64,000 nucleotides of DNA, from positions 16,275,962 through 16,339,961 of the forward strand of contig CM038720.1 of the NCBI GenBank assembly GCA_021613375.1. The letters run 5' to 3'. Of this stretch, positions 10,872 to 20,936 are shown piece after piece. The stretch is from Megaleporinus macrocephalus (lineage: Eukaryota > Chordata > Actinopteri > Characiformes > Anostomidae). A model generated the notes under the pieces. The model was not told the origin of the DNA, did no database searches, and saw only the letters and a list, made by a program, of their open reading frames with translations. Positions within the stretch are counted from its first letter, which is position 1. Every line of letters begins with the position of its first letter. Position numbers and translations under genes: made by a program.

Positions 10872-12800
10872 TCAAAACATATTAATTTCCAAGGATAGGG
10901 TCTCTCTTTTTCTGAAGGGCTTTCTGAAGACACAGGCCTTCCCAGCAATCGGCACATCCACATCCACTGTGTCATTGTTGATTTGAGCGTTGTAGACCAG
11001 TGGAGGCTCAAAAACATTAAAGTCCATTATCACAGATGTGTGGCGAAGATGTTTGACATTCCTGATTACACTTGATCCATCTTCTGTGTTGACCAATTCA
11101 AAGGAGTTGTCTGCGGTATTTCTCAGGAGTATATAGAGAATGTCTCTGAATGTGGGATCCAGGTTTCCATTCTCCATACTGGCAATGTAGACTATGTCAC
11201 CAACTCTGACGTTGTGCTCCTTTGTTCTGCTGGTCCGGTCCTCCTGACACTCTGTGTTGTGTCGAGTGGTATGCCATTAGTATCTTTGGAAGATCCTCTT
11301 TCCATGTCTTTCCTTCACACTTGGTTGCTCTGAAGGCTTTCTTCGGGTATCTGTGAAACCTCTTAATTTTTGCATTGCTGAATCTCGTGTCCGATCCCCA
11401 GTGCTTGTTTTCTCACTGCTCTTGGTAACACTATCCCGTGTCCTCTCAGCACAAATCCATCATATATGCACAACTCTAGCGCATCTGTTGTAAAGCTGCA
11501 ATTCCTCTGGAACTGGGTTTGGCCATTTTCCTGTCCATATACATTTCTACATACTCGTTGTGCTCTGTCTCTGGTAAAGGACGTCATAAAAGTTAATCCA
11601 CTACATTGGACTTTTCGACCTTGTGTTCTAACTTGTAATCATATGGTTGTAGTTTCAAGCCAAGTCTCTGTATTCATGTTGGTGACAGCTTTGCCTTCTC
11701 TGGGTTGAACATGTAACTGAGGGGTTTGTGGTCTGTTTGCGGAGTGAACCTGCCCCCCACAAGTACGTTCTAAAATGTTACACAGCCCATACATATCTTA
11801 AAGCCTCACTTTGTATCTGAGAATAGCGACATTCTGTTGGGGTCAATTAATGGCTTGCATAGGCTACTGGTTTGTTCTGTCCATCTGATTGGGTCTGTAG
11901 CAAAACTGCACCTAGTCCTACAGATAACAAATATAGATGTATCTAGTTTAAAGTAGGCCAGGCATGGCTTACTCACCAATGCTTCTTTCATTGCTTGGTA
12001 TGATCTCTCTGTTTCACTTGTCCACTCCCATGCTTCTACTTTCCTAGTCAGCTTCCGTAGTGGTTCTGATAAGTTTATATAGTTTGGTTTAGCTTGAATT
12101 GCATCAGAAATCCACAGGTGCCTAGGAATGAGCGTTGGACGTTCCCATGGTCTGGGTGCTTTGCAGGCGGCTTCGACCTTTCTCTGTTCTGGTTTGAAAC
12201 CTTCAGCGGTGATGACGTGTCCGAGTATCTCAATTCGAAGATGAACTTGTTTCTATTGAGGGTGTTGGGAATTTATATAAATCTTAGCATTTGGTAAAAA
12301 CGTATGCTTACATATGGGCCTGTTGATTGCTGAAGCTCGCGGGAAGGTCAGGGCTTTGTGACCCCCGCACAAGATGTTCTGTAATGTTATCTTTAGACCT
12401 TCTAGGCTCGAGAACCACTCCACCCGGGAGTAAACGACTTGGCCAGGTGCAGTGGGCCCAAAGAAGCAGGAAGTGCTGGCCTATAAGGTGCCAAGCAAGG
12501 CGGACCAGGGCAGACCAGGGTGTGAGAGCTCAGAGAAACGTCGGTATGGCAATCCCAAGAAAAAAAAGCTTAAACTCTAAGCTGGGGTCTCTCTTCATTC
12601 TGACGGCAAAATCGAAGTTATGACAAGGGTTAGACCTCTGTACTTTAATCTCTAAAAGACTTGTTTCAGTCTCTGTTCTAGTTTCTCTTCATTCTTTCCA
12701 AAGACCACTACATCATCCATGTTACAGACCAGGCATTTCAGAGTCCATAGCCTTCTGATAGTCTTCCGGTGCACTCGAGTGGCGCTTAGCTAAATTGGTT
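10872..12800 (-). mobile_element. Ty3/gypsy pol relic (minus), interrupted by solo LTR
   Basis: Read on the minus strand from 12800 down, the fragments appear in pol order. An RT block with DDVVVFGKNEEK lies near 12665-12720. A post-RT block ending in a GHVIT-like motif with AEGFKPEQ follows near 12180-12220. RNase H has DHKPLSYMFNPEKAKLS near 11680-11740. The integrase N-terminal area reads DGFVLRGHGIVLPRAVRKQ near 11400-11455. The C-terminus has SSVIRNVKHLRHTS near 11030-11080. Many stops and missing segments, including much of the integrase core, make it a relic. A 363-bp LTR (12263-12625) sits within it. Confidence 0.75.
12263..12625. repeat. Solo LTR (363 bp) with 4-bp target duplication
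   Basis: The segment begins TGTTGGGAATTTATATAAAT and ends AGTTATGACA, giving TG...CA termini. The 4 bases aggg occur immediately on both sides (12259-12262 and 12626-12629). The minus-strand pol frame of the surrounding relic resumes across the segment, which supports an insertion. Possible TATA elements are tatataaa near 12272-12279 and cctataagg near 12481. A 4-bp duplication suits many endogenous retrovirus or gypsy-like integrases. No internal region remains, consistent with LTR-LTR recombination. Family and orientation are not determined. Confidence 0.65.
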
Positions 12801-12984
12801 CCGTGTAGTCTGCGTTCTGTATTTTCCACCTGTGAGTTCCAGTCTGTGAGTTCTTATTATAATTTTATTTACTTATTTACTCATGCATTTCCTTCAAGTT
12901 TTAATAAATTAATTAAGGCCTCATTATAGTACTGAAACAGTACTGAAAAAGATTGTAAATAATCTTGTGTTATTTGCTGACCTA

Positions 12985-13468
12985 AGAAAACATATCCTTA
13001 CTGGTTCTGCTTGATCTTAGTGCAGCATTTGACAGGATAGACCACTCTATCCTACTAGACAGGCTAAAAACCTAAAAGGAGTAGCTAATTCCTGGTTTAG
13101 ATCCTACCTAAGTGATCCCAAACAGTTTGTAAATGGCGTATCATTTGTTTGCACCAAAGTTCCTGCAGGGCTCTGTCTTAGGTTTAAAGGAAATGATAAA
13201 TTTTAACTTAATAAAACAGAAGACTGTGTAAAAGAAAAAAAGACTGTATGTCAAGTAACTTCCTATTTCTCAATTCTGAACTAAAACAGAAATTCTGCTT
13301 CTTGGACCAAGATCTGCTAGAAACAAACTGTCTACATTTGGGCTTAATCATAATAGCTTTCCAGCTGCACCAGATACATCTGTAAAAAGCCGTGGTATCA
13401 CAGTCGATTCTGATCTTGTCTTTGATGAACATATTAATTTCATTACAATAGCTTTTCTCTATCTGCGC
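12985..13468 (+). pseudogene. L2-clade LINE reverse transcriptase fragment (plus)
   Basis: The translated segment [20 protein letters not shown] near 13008-13065 is the L2/CR1 RT motif. SWFRSYLSDPKQFVNG follows near 13090-13140, and a downstream DSDLVFDEHIN motif lies near 13405-13440. Frames are broken. The fragment ends abruptly where a minus-strand L2 3' end begins. Confidence 0.75.
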
Positions 13469-13469
13469 A

Positions 13470-14640
13470 ATTAAAGTTTATTTGTATAGTGCTTTTTACA
13501 TGTTGTCACAAAGCAGCTTTACAGAAGTTTGAAAACAGACAGTTGCAACATATATCTCCCAGTGAGCAAGCCAGAGGTGATGGTGGCAGGGAAAAACTCC
13601 CTCAAACTGGAGGAAGAAATCTTGGCAGGGACCAAGTCTCACAAGAGGAAACCCATCCTCTTCTGGTCAAACAGTATTTACAATTTAATAAGCTAAATAC
13701 CAAACAAAAGCTTGGAGAATCTCTATTTGTATTCTGAATGGTAAAGCTTTAGAAACTGCACTGGTAAAGAGAGTCTCTGACTGAGGCAGACCCTGATTGA
13801 GTCTTTATGAAAAGTGGGAGTGAACTGAAACAATCCCATCATTTCTCAATGCTGGATAGCACAGTGATGTAATTGAGGGTGCTGCAGTTGGTACAAATGA
13901 ACAGGAGAGCTGGTTGGCGAAAGGTGAGGAAGAGGCCCTGATAGTCAGTCTTCCAACAGTGTTCAACAGGAGGGGAGGACAGTCATTATCTCAGGAAGAG
14001 TAAAGTAAGAAAATTAGTTCAACACCAACATCTCTATTTACCATAAGCTTCTCTGTCCATGAAGAGAAGGGGAAGATTAATCACCAAAAGCTAAACTTAG
14101 CAAGTAGGTTTTCAGTCTAGACCTAAAGGTTGAGACTGTGTCAGAGTCCCAAACATTAACTAGGAAATTATTCCATAATTTGGGGACTTTGTAGGAAAAA
14201 GCTCTTCCCCCTTATTTAGGTCTTCTGAATTTTAGAAACCAATAGAAACCAGCATCCTGTGATCTGAGTAAACCCAGTGGTTCATAATAGGAAATAAGTT
14301 CATGCAGGTCCTCCGGTGCGAGACCGTGAAGGGCTTTATATGTCAATAAAAGAATTTTAGAGTTGATATGGAATTTAACAGGAAGCCAATGTAATGCTGA
14401 TACAACTGGGCTGATGTGATTGAATTTCCTGGTTTTAGTTAACACTCTATCTGCAGCATTCTGAACTAACTGAAGTTTATCCAGGTTCTTGCTGGAGCAT
14501 CCTGACAACAAAGCATTACAGTAGTCTAGCCTTGAAGTTATAAAGGCATGTACCAACTTTTCAGCATCAAGTATAGATGATGCAGATAATGAGGTGAATA
14601 AATGCTGTTCTTGTAATATTGCCTAGCTTTTTAGCTATGC
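13470..14640 (-). mobile_element. L2-clade LINE 3' end (minus)
   Basis: On the minus strand this holds the end of the L2 ORF2 (14212-14556: [49 protein letters not shown]) and an upstream [11 protein letters not shown] piece. The long 3' UTR ends near 13470 in the typical ...aaagcactatacaaataaac terminus. It is strongly 5'-truncated. The 3' UTR includes the segment 13540-13680, which recurs at 45195-45355 and, inverted, near 61040-61200. Confidence 0.85.
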
Positions 14641-15070
14641 TGTAATAGCCAGACCTGCCAGTCTTGGCAACTGCCCATTTCGTTTGGTGTGATGCTAAAC
14701 GGCTGCGCATCCTGCAATCTGATGCTCCTGCTTGTCCAGATGCCTGTTTGCCTGCATTTTGGACCAGTTTTTCCATCATGGAGTTTCCTGCGATCCAGTG
14801 GCTTATAGAAAACTCACTGCCATTAGCACTTCCAAAGATTGTCGTTTTCTTCTTCTGCTCTCAAAAACGTATTAGTCCTTTTTTCTCCTGTTACAAAACA
14901 CTAAGCTGGTTCGTACTGCTACTTTGACAGAACTTGAACACTTTTCATCCATTTTTTTTTTCTATGCGGTGTCAACCAGAGAAGGATGGGTTCCACTTTT
15001 AGAGTTTCTTTCTTTTGCTCTCAGGGAGTTTTTCCTTTGGCTTGCTGTTTGCAAGAAAAAAACATGAGGA
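14641..15070 (+). repeat. L2-type 3' tail repeat, copy 2
   Basis: Homologous to 8885-9290 and 45545-45830. Shared marks are a catggagtttcctgcgatcc block, a ctgctctcaaaaacgtatta block and a final gaaggatgggttcc...agggagtttttcc block that resembles the L2 3' UTR. The first 40 bases (taatagccagacctgccagt) resemble L2 3' UTR sequence near 60630, supporting an L2 origin. Confidence 0.65.
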
Positions 15071-15840
15071 TATTAGAGAAAGAAGGCCCATTTTCTGTGG
15101 ACCAATTAAACCAAATCAGGCCATATTGGTGGGGGAACTTTTGTTAATTAACTATATATTATTGGCAATTAGTGTTATGTTAAATATATGGCATTATCAC
15201 TATTGATATTATACTGAATTATACTGATATTTATAAATTTACTTCCACAGGGTGTTTCAGTGCACAATGCTGCATTCAAGTCACTTTAAGCGCCACTATT
15301 TATAACACACAGCCTTTGTTTTATGCTTGTTTGGTGTTTGTTCACAACTTGGCTGTATTCCAGCTCCCAGAACATCAGGGTCTGTTTTTACCTCCGGTGA
15401 TGTAGTCATGAATTATAAAATGATTAACAAGATAAAATGTAAAATAAGTGATTTGTTATTGTTCTTAAGGTTTAATGACTATAATATGTGTAACAAAATG
15501 CCAAATAGCTTAATTAAAAGTACTAACAATTTTCAATATAGAATACTTTTTCTAAAAAAAAATCTATTATCTTGAGACATCTTGGGATATTATTATGGTC
15601 AAGACATTTTAAGACACAGTTTCCTATGATGTTTTCATAAGTGTCTTCAGACGTGTCTTATGATATCTTAAGGCATAGTGATAACTGAGTGTTATGCCTA
15701 CTTTCAGTCATTATCTTCCACTGAAATTGCATTGTCTTTTTATTGTTTTTTTATTTATTTTAACTAGTCGAAGGCTGAACTTTGTGTGTTCACCAGAAAC
15801 TTTATTTCATGCACACAATTTAGAATAGAGTAAAATGACT
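15071..15840. other. Unannotated intergenic stretch
   Basis: AT-rich, no supported gene. A block at 15575-15690 repeats a gtctta/taagaca theme in both orientations and may be a decayed short DNA transposon, but no ends can be defined. Confidence 0.4.
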
Positions 15841-15844
15841 ATAT

Positions 15845-16075
15845 GCTCACGCATTCGTTATCCCGATGCCACTCCTTTGTTATCTTGGCTGTGTGCCTAG
15901 GGTCGTTGTCCTGTTGGAAGATGAACCTTCACCCCAGTCTGAGGTCCAGAGCACTCTGGAGCAGGTTTTCTTCAAGGATGTCTTTGTACACTGCTGCATT
16001 CATCTTTCCCAGTTCCTGCTGCCGAATACAACCCCACTGCATAATGCTGTGGCCAGGTTATGAGCAGTGCCTGGT
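15845..16075 (-). pseudogene. Tc1-like transposase, catalytic-domain relic (minus)
   Basis: The minus strand encodes a decayed Tc1 DDE segment: a LLQSALDLRLG-like stretch (near 15935-15970) followed by an FQQDNDP-like motif near 15905-15925, the usual second catalytic Asp region. It is out of frame in places. It pairs with the N-terminal Tc1 relic at 17208-17555; an hAT relic lies between them. Confidence 0.6.
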
Positions 16076-16079
16076 TTCC

Positions 16080-17207
16080 TCCAGGCTTTTGTTATATTGT
16101 TATATAGTTTTCTGTTTTTATTATAATGTCACAGAGCGACATGTTCTTAGAGTGACATACTATGACATGGCAAAAAATGGCAAACTCTGTACACCAAACT
16201 CTGCCTTTTTCCAAGTCTGCACACTGGGGCACACATAGGTGTTGAAATCGGCTGTTTTGGAGTGGGAGCTTGAAAGAGCTAATTACAACATTGCTGACGT
16301 TACAGATAGCGCACACAATATGGACGTAGCAGTGAAAGAGTCTGGGCTAGCACTGCACATAAAGTGTTTTGCCCACACTTCAAATCTTGCTTCCCAAATA
16401 GGCCTAAATGTAAACTGTGTCAGTTGACTGCTGGGCCAAGTGAGACACATAGCCGCCTTCTTCTACCAAAGTGCCTCGGTCACTGCCATGTTCGCTGCTA
16501 AACAGAATCCGCTACGGTTCCCACAGTGTAAACTCTTCGTGGATGCCATTACAAAATGGAGGAGCTCGCTGTAAACGCTTGAGTGCTATACTAAACAACA
16601 AGCAGCCGTAAAGGCAGCTCTTGTGAGTACAGAGATGCGCCAAAATGCCTGACATTGATACCTCAGACAGCTCCGATGTCAGTGATGCAAAGGATATTGT
16701 AAAACTTTTGAAACCTCTGAAAACAGCGACCACTGTGCAGTCCAATGAAAAGAACTTCAGTTTATGACCACGTTGAGTACATTGGAGAACCTGTTAGTAG
16801 GTTACAGTACAGTACTGTTGCATTAGCACACTTTTTTGCATTAGCATAATTTCAAGCACTTCATTCTTTTATTTGCACAGTGAGGGTTATTTGGTAATTT
16901 TTTATACAATAAAAACTACAATGTAATGCTTCAGAAACAAGACAAGTAATGTTTTCACTTTTATTTTGTAGTGTAAGATTGTGAAGAGCATTTTGTTTAA
17001 AATTCAAACCATTGTTCTTCATAATCACCGTTAATTGCAGAGGACTATTAATAAAAGGCACAAGAAAACTAGCATTGTTTATTTTTCAGAAGAAAGTCTT
17101 TTTCTTTATGCATATTTGTTTCAAATATTGTGAGAAAATCAAATTGTGATCTCAGTATCGTGAATTAAATCGTATCGTGAGCAGAGTGTATCGTTACACC
17201 CCTACTG
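16080..17207 (+). mobile_element. hAT-type DNA transposon relic
   Basis: The frame at 16239-16427 reads VTDSAHNMDVAVKESGLALH then IKCFAHTSNLASQIGL. This is the conserved hAT/ZBED transposase block (TDNAxNM...HCxAHxLNL). Further pieces up to about 16770 include a DSSDVSDAKDIVKLLKPLK stretch typical of ZBED-like hAT proteins. The right end, gtatcgttacaccccta at about 17190-17206, matches the terminal-inverted-repeat style (TAGGGGTGTAACGAT) common in fish hATs. The left end is not recognised, so the element is truncated or deleted there. Confidence 0.65.
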
Positions 17208-17555
17208 TTTTGTGCCTTTTACTGAGGAGTGGCTTCCCTCTGACCACTCTACCATACAGGCTTGATTGGTGGAGTGCTGCAGAAATGTTTGTCCTTCTGG
17301 AAGTTTTTGCTCTTTCCACAGAGCAATGCTAAAGCTCTGTCAGAGTAACCCTTAGGTTCTTGGTCACTTCCCTGACAAAGGCCCTCCTACACAGATCACT
17401 CCTGAGCCGCCAGCCTGAGCCGCCAGCTCTAAAAAGAGTCCTGGTGGTTCCAAACTTCTTCCATGTACGGATGATGGAGGCCACTGTGCTGCCGAAATAT
17501 TTCTGTACCCAAATGTAGTTCAGGTAATCAGGATGGTGATGCAAATGAAATCATC
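17208..17555 (-). pseudogene. Tc1-like transposase, N-terminal HTH relic (minus)
   Basis: Minus-strand translation gives VASIIRTWKKFGTTRTLFRA, the second helix-turn-helix and GRPR-hook region of Tc1 transposases, then REVTKNLRVTLTEL. Below 17329 a shifted frame continues with a PLLSK-like motif. It is the N-terminal counterpart of 15845-16075. Confidence 0.7.
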
Positions 17556-18200
17556 CCTGCACGAATCACTGTGCAGGCATGAGTACAACCCATGCATATG
17601 CATTTGTAGACAAACTTTGAGACCTATAAACAGGCAGACCATTCCTCTAGCTCGGACCCCTCCCAACTCCAGGAGAAGGGGGGGGGGGGGGGTGCTGAGC
17701 CTCTGGCCTTCTTTGGCTCTTCGACTCTTTCCCTCTCCTGGATTCGAAGCGCGCACTTCAAGTTCTCCAGCCCAGCCAGAGCTCTAATGGAGCACTAAAC
17801 TCGGCTCATGCGCAGAAGAAGCTCCCCCAGACCGCGCTCTTTGAAGACTCTAAAAACTCAGCGCGGACACTCCAGACCTCATCGTAGATGGTTATTTTAT
17901 CCCTTTTTATCACTTCATTTCTTTTATTTCCTATGTCCTGTTTTTCTCCCTTTTTGATAAATGTTTATCTAAATAAACCTTCTTTTTTATAAGCTAGTCT
18001 TGATGTGTTTTCAATATTATTACAAGTGTGTGGATCTCTGAACTCAAACCAACCTCAAAAATAAATATTTTATAAGGGTGGATTTAGTAATTCATCTATT
18101 TTAATTAATTTAATTAATTAATTGCACTCATTCCTTTACACATTTTAATGAGGTAGGCAGTTCTATCCTCACTCTAAAGCAGTATTAGTTAACGAGCACA
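17556..18200. other. Unannotated stretch with G-run
   Basis: No supported gene. A run of 13 or more G lies near 17680-17692. The tail contains taaataaacc near 17970, a possible polyadenylation-type signal. This GC-rich to AT-rich pattern could be an unrecognised LTR, but no paired copy or duplication was found. Confidence 0.35.
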
Positions 18201-18402
18201 AGTCGTTTTGGCTCTGCTACTACTGCCTTGGCCTTCAGCGGCTGCGTTGTGGAGGATTGATAGCATTGTACAACTAACAAGTTATCAGCAGTTGCAAATC
18301 AGCACTGTGTTAAGTATGGTCGTTTTTTTAAGAGCCATTGCAAACGATGTAAGATCATTAGCAAATGATTTTGAGAGTCATGCGCCAAATAACTCATAGC
18401 GC

Positions 18403-18663
18403 TTGAAAGTGCCAAACCTCTTTATTCAAAAAGGCCTCTATGCTCATTTCGAGCTTTTGACTGATATCAACATGTTCTGTGCACTTGAACTCGGTATGGA
18501 GGTGTGTGGAAGAACTATTGTGGAATTCTTTAAGAGCAAACCCACCAATGACAGAGGTCATACAGTTCTGTTTGAAGATGATGTTGAGTTGTCCCTCTGT
18601 GTCATCCAATTTCCGATGGCTCACTTTGAAGAGAGCGTCGAGGGACTAGTCCTTTTTGAAAAT
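18403..18663 (+). pseudogene. Exon-like coding block A, unrecognised protein
   Basis: This open block has no stop and looks like ordinary protein: GLYAHFELLTDINMFCALEL, then CGRTIVEFFKSKPTNDRGHT, then LSLCVIQFPMAHFEESVEGL. It ends in LVLFEN followed directly by a good splice donor (gtaagg at 18664). It begins just after an in-frame TAG at about 18398. I do not recognise the family. The composition (soluble, mixed alpha/beta) and the sharp donor suggest an exon of a gene or of an intron-containing transposon gene. Upstream coding sequence is not evident. Confidence 0.45.
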
Positions 18664-18941
18664 GTAAGGTTTTTATATAAATGTATGCATGTATGTGTGT
18701 CTAAATGTGTTTGTATGATCATCTTCTTGATGTTATTGTTCTGGTTAATGTTACTGTTGTGTCCAAACAATTTAAAATAACATTTACGTGTTGTAATCAT
18801 TCCCCACTGCAGCTGACTCATCTGTTGCTGCTGCTTGGTATGTTTATAAAGAATTTATATGACCCTACAAAATTATTTGTTGTCAAAATGATCAAAATAT
18901 CTTTGCTGCCAGTGGTTAAATCTTTATCTGTTTTATTTCAG

Positions 18942-19110
18942 ATGAGAAGCCGTCCAGCCATATTGAACACTGTATGGTCAGTTTTAAGGGACACATCATC
19001 CGTGAGGGCATACAGCCAACTTTCTTGATCAGTCTTGCCAATGTCTTTTCCACATTCTACAGCTTCAATCTTCAATATCAAGAAGAAGCCACATGTAGTG
19101 GGTTACCATT
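18942..19110 (+). pseudogene. Exon-like coding block B, unrecognised protein
   Basis: This follows a polypyrimidine tract and acceptor (ttttatttcag, ending 18941). The frame KPSSHIEHCMVSFKGHIIRE and LANVFSTFYSFNLQYQEEAT looks coding. It requires a one-base phase, whereas the donor at 18664 leaves phase zero; joined in phase zero the product stops after 28 codons. Either an indel has broken the gene or the two blocks are not adjacent exons. Family unknown. Confidence 0.4.
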
Positions 19111-19259
19111 GTTGCAATGTGATGTAATATGGTTAGTTCTTGGTTCACTAAATGAGCAACAACAAGCTTCAAGTCTCTTGCATTTAACTTTTTCAGTTGT
19201 ATCCATGTGTTACTCTTGTCATTTCTCACCCACTGGAGGGCACAAAGGTTGTATATAGA

Positions 19260-19960
19260 ACAGTACACAACACATCATCCATTCATCTGAAGAACAATTT
19301 CATCATGCAAAGAACCACTTAAGCATGCAAATTCTTGAATAAAACATATGAAAACATATTCTGTTCCTTAAAACACAGTTGTGTTGCAAGATATTACTTT
19401 TGCATCTCAAGGCCCTACGCTTTTGTGGGAATAAACCCAGAGAGGGGCACGTCTAAGAAAAACTGGTAGAGTCACCCATAAGAAAATAGTCAATAGCAAT
19501 CTCCACTCTCTTGAGGAAACTGATGGACTATGAGTGGGATTTCATATAAGTCAGTAAGCTAACAGTCACTCACTCTGCACGAGACACCCTATTGCTCTCA
19601 CACATTTATTATTGTCAGCCGTTTTTGGATGTTTTGAAGTGTTATACTTGTATACTGCACCATATGCTGTACACTGAATTTTGTTTACAGTGTAGTATCT
19701 ATTTAGCTTATGTGGCAAGTATGATCGACTATAAAGTCAAATGAATCTCAAATAAAATTACGATAATATCAATATTAGCAAGCTGAAATTTAAAAGTATT
19801 TACAACAGCATTCTTTCTTTGATTTTGACTATGTAACATTTTGGTCATCAATGTCTTTGACCCAGCCTGATACCGGAGAACACCATGTTTGTTATGATAA
19901 CATGGCAGCTACAGTTTTTAATTTTAATTAATTTATGTTTTTCTTTTGTTACTTGCTGTA
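19260..19960. other. Unannotated intergenic stretch
   Basis: AT-rich with no gene-like signal. It precedes the tandem repeat at 19965. Confidence 0.4.
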
Positions 19961-19964
19961 AGTT

Positions 19965-20560
19965 CTATAAAACTGGCAAATCAGAGTGTTATCATATCAT
20001 ACCACCATATTCCTGAAGAACACTGTCTTATGTACTCATGGTATGGTAGGAAGTAATGGGAAGTAATGGGATGGTAAACTTATGAAAAGGGTCTATTCTC
20101 TTTTGTATATGCCACAATTTGAAATACCATAAAACAGGCAAATCAAAATGCTATACACCTAGACCACCTTATTCTTGAAGGACACTCTCGTGTACTCAAG
20201 ATATGAGGATGGAAAGATATTACAGTAGGAATTTGGAGTAACTGGATGGTAAACTTGTGAATAGTGTCTATTTGGCTTTACACAGGCCACAATTTTAAAT
20301 CCAATAAAAAAGATAAATCAGTGTTATCATATCAGACTAGCATATTCCTTAAGAACACTGTCTCATGTACTCATGGTATGAGGAACAATTGCTTTTACAG
20401 TAGGAATGTGGAGTAATTGTGAATAGTGGCTATTTCGATCTATACAGACCACAGTCCTATAAAACAGGCAAATCAGTGTGTTATCATATTAGACTAACAT
20501 ATTACTCAGGAACACTTCCTCTTGTACTCAAAAGAATATGAGAGTGGTCTGATATGATAA
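19965..20560. repeat. Tandem repeat, unit about 155-174 bp, about 3.7 copies
   Basis: The anchor ctataaaacaggcaaatc and variants starts at 19965, 20127, 20301 and 20456. Each copy then carries a gttatcatat...accatattcct...gaacactgtc...tgtactca series and a later gtaggaatttggagta / ggtaaacttgtgaatag series. Copies are clearly diverged. No ORF. Confidence 0.8.
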
Positions 20561-20776
20561 CACCAAAAAGTAATTTTGTCTGGGGATGGTTTGAAGAGTC
20601 AACCAGGTATATAGCATAACAAAAACTAGTGGAGATAATATTCTTTTTTTTTTTGTATTTAATATGGCAGCACTTTAAGTCCTAATTATGTGACAGCACT
20701 CATAAGTGTCCCTATATTCACAGCCACCACAATATTCAAATAGGTCCAACTGTATCCTTAGTACAAGCTTACAATG

Positions 20777-20782
20777 TTTATT
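20777..20782 (-). terminator. Polyadenylation signal of zcchc9
   Basis: AATAAA on the minus strand about 155 bases beyond the zcchc9 stop codon. It is the nearest canonical hexamer downstream. Confidence 0.55.
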
Positions 20783-20936
20783 TGCAGCTTAGTTGCTCTA
20801 GATATTGAGGATTTACAGTTTTTGCAACATATTTTTTGCTAAATATTGCTACACATGAATACTTAGTTGCCATCACTATGTAATAAAACATAACTACACT
20901 TAGCTTAGTCTCTGAAAACAAACATCAATAACTAAA

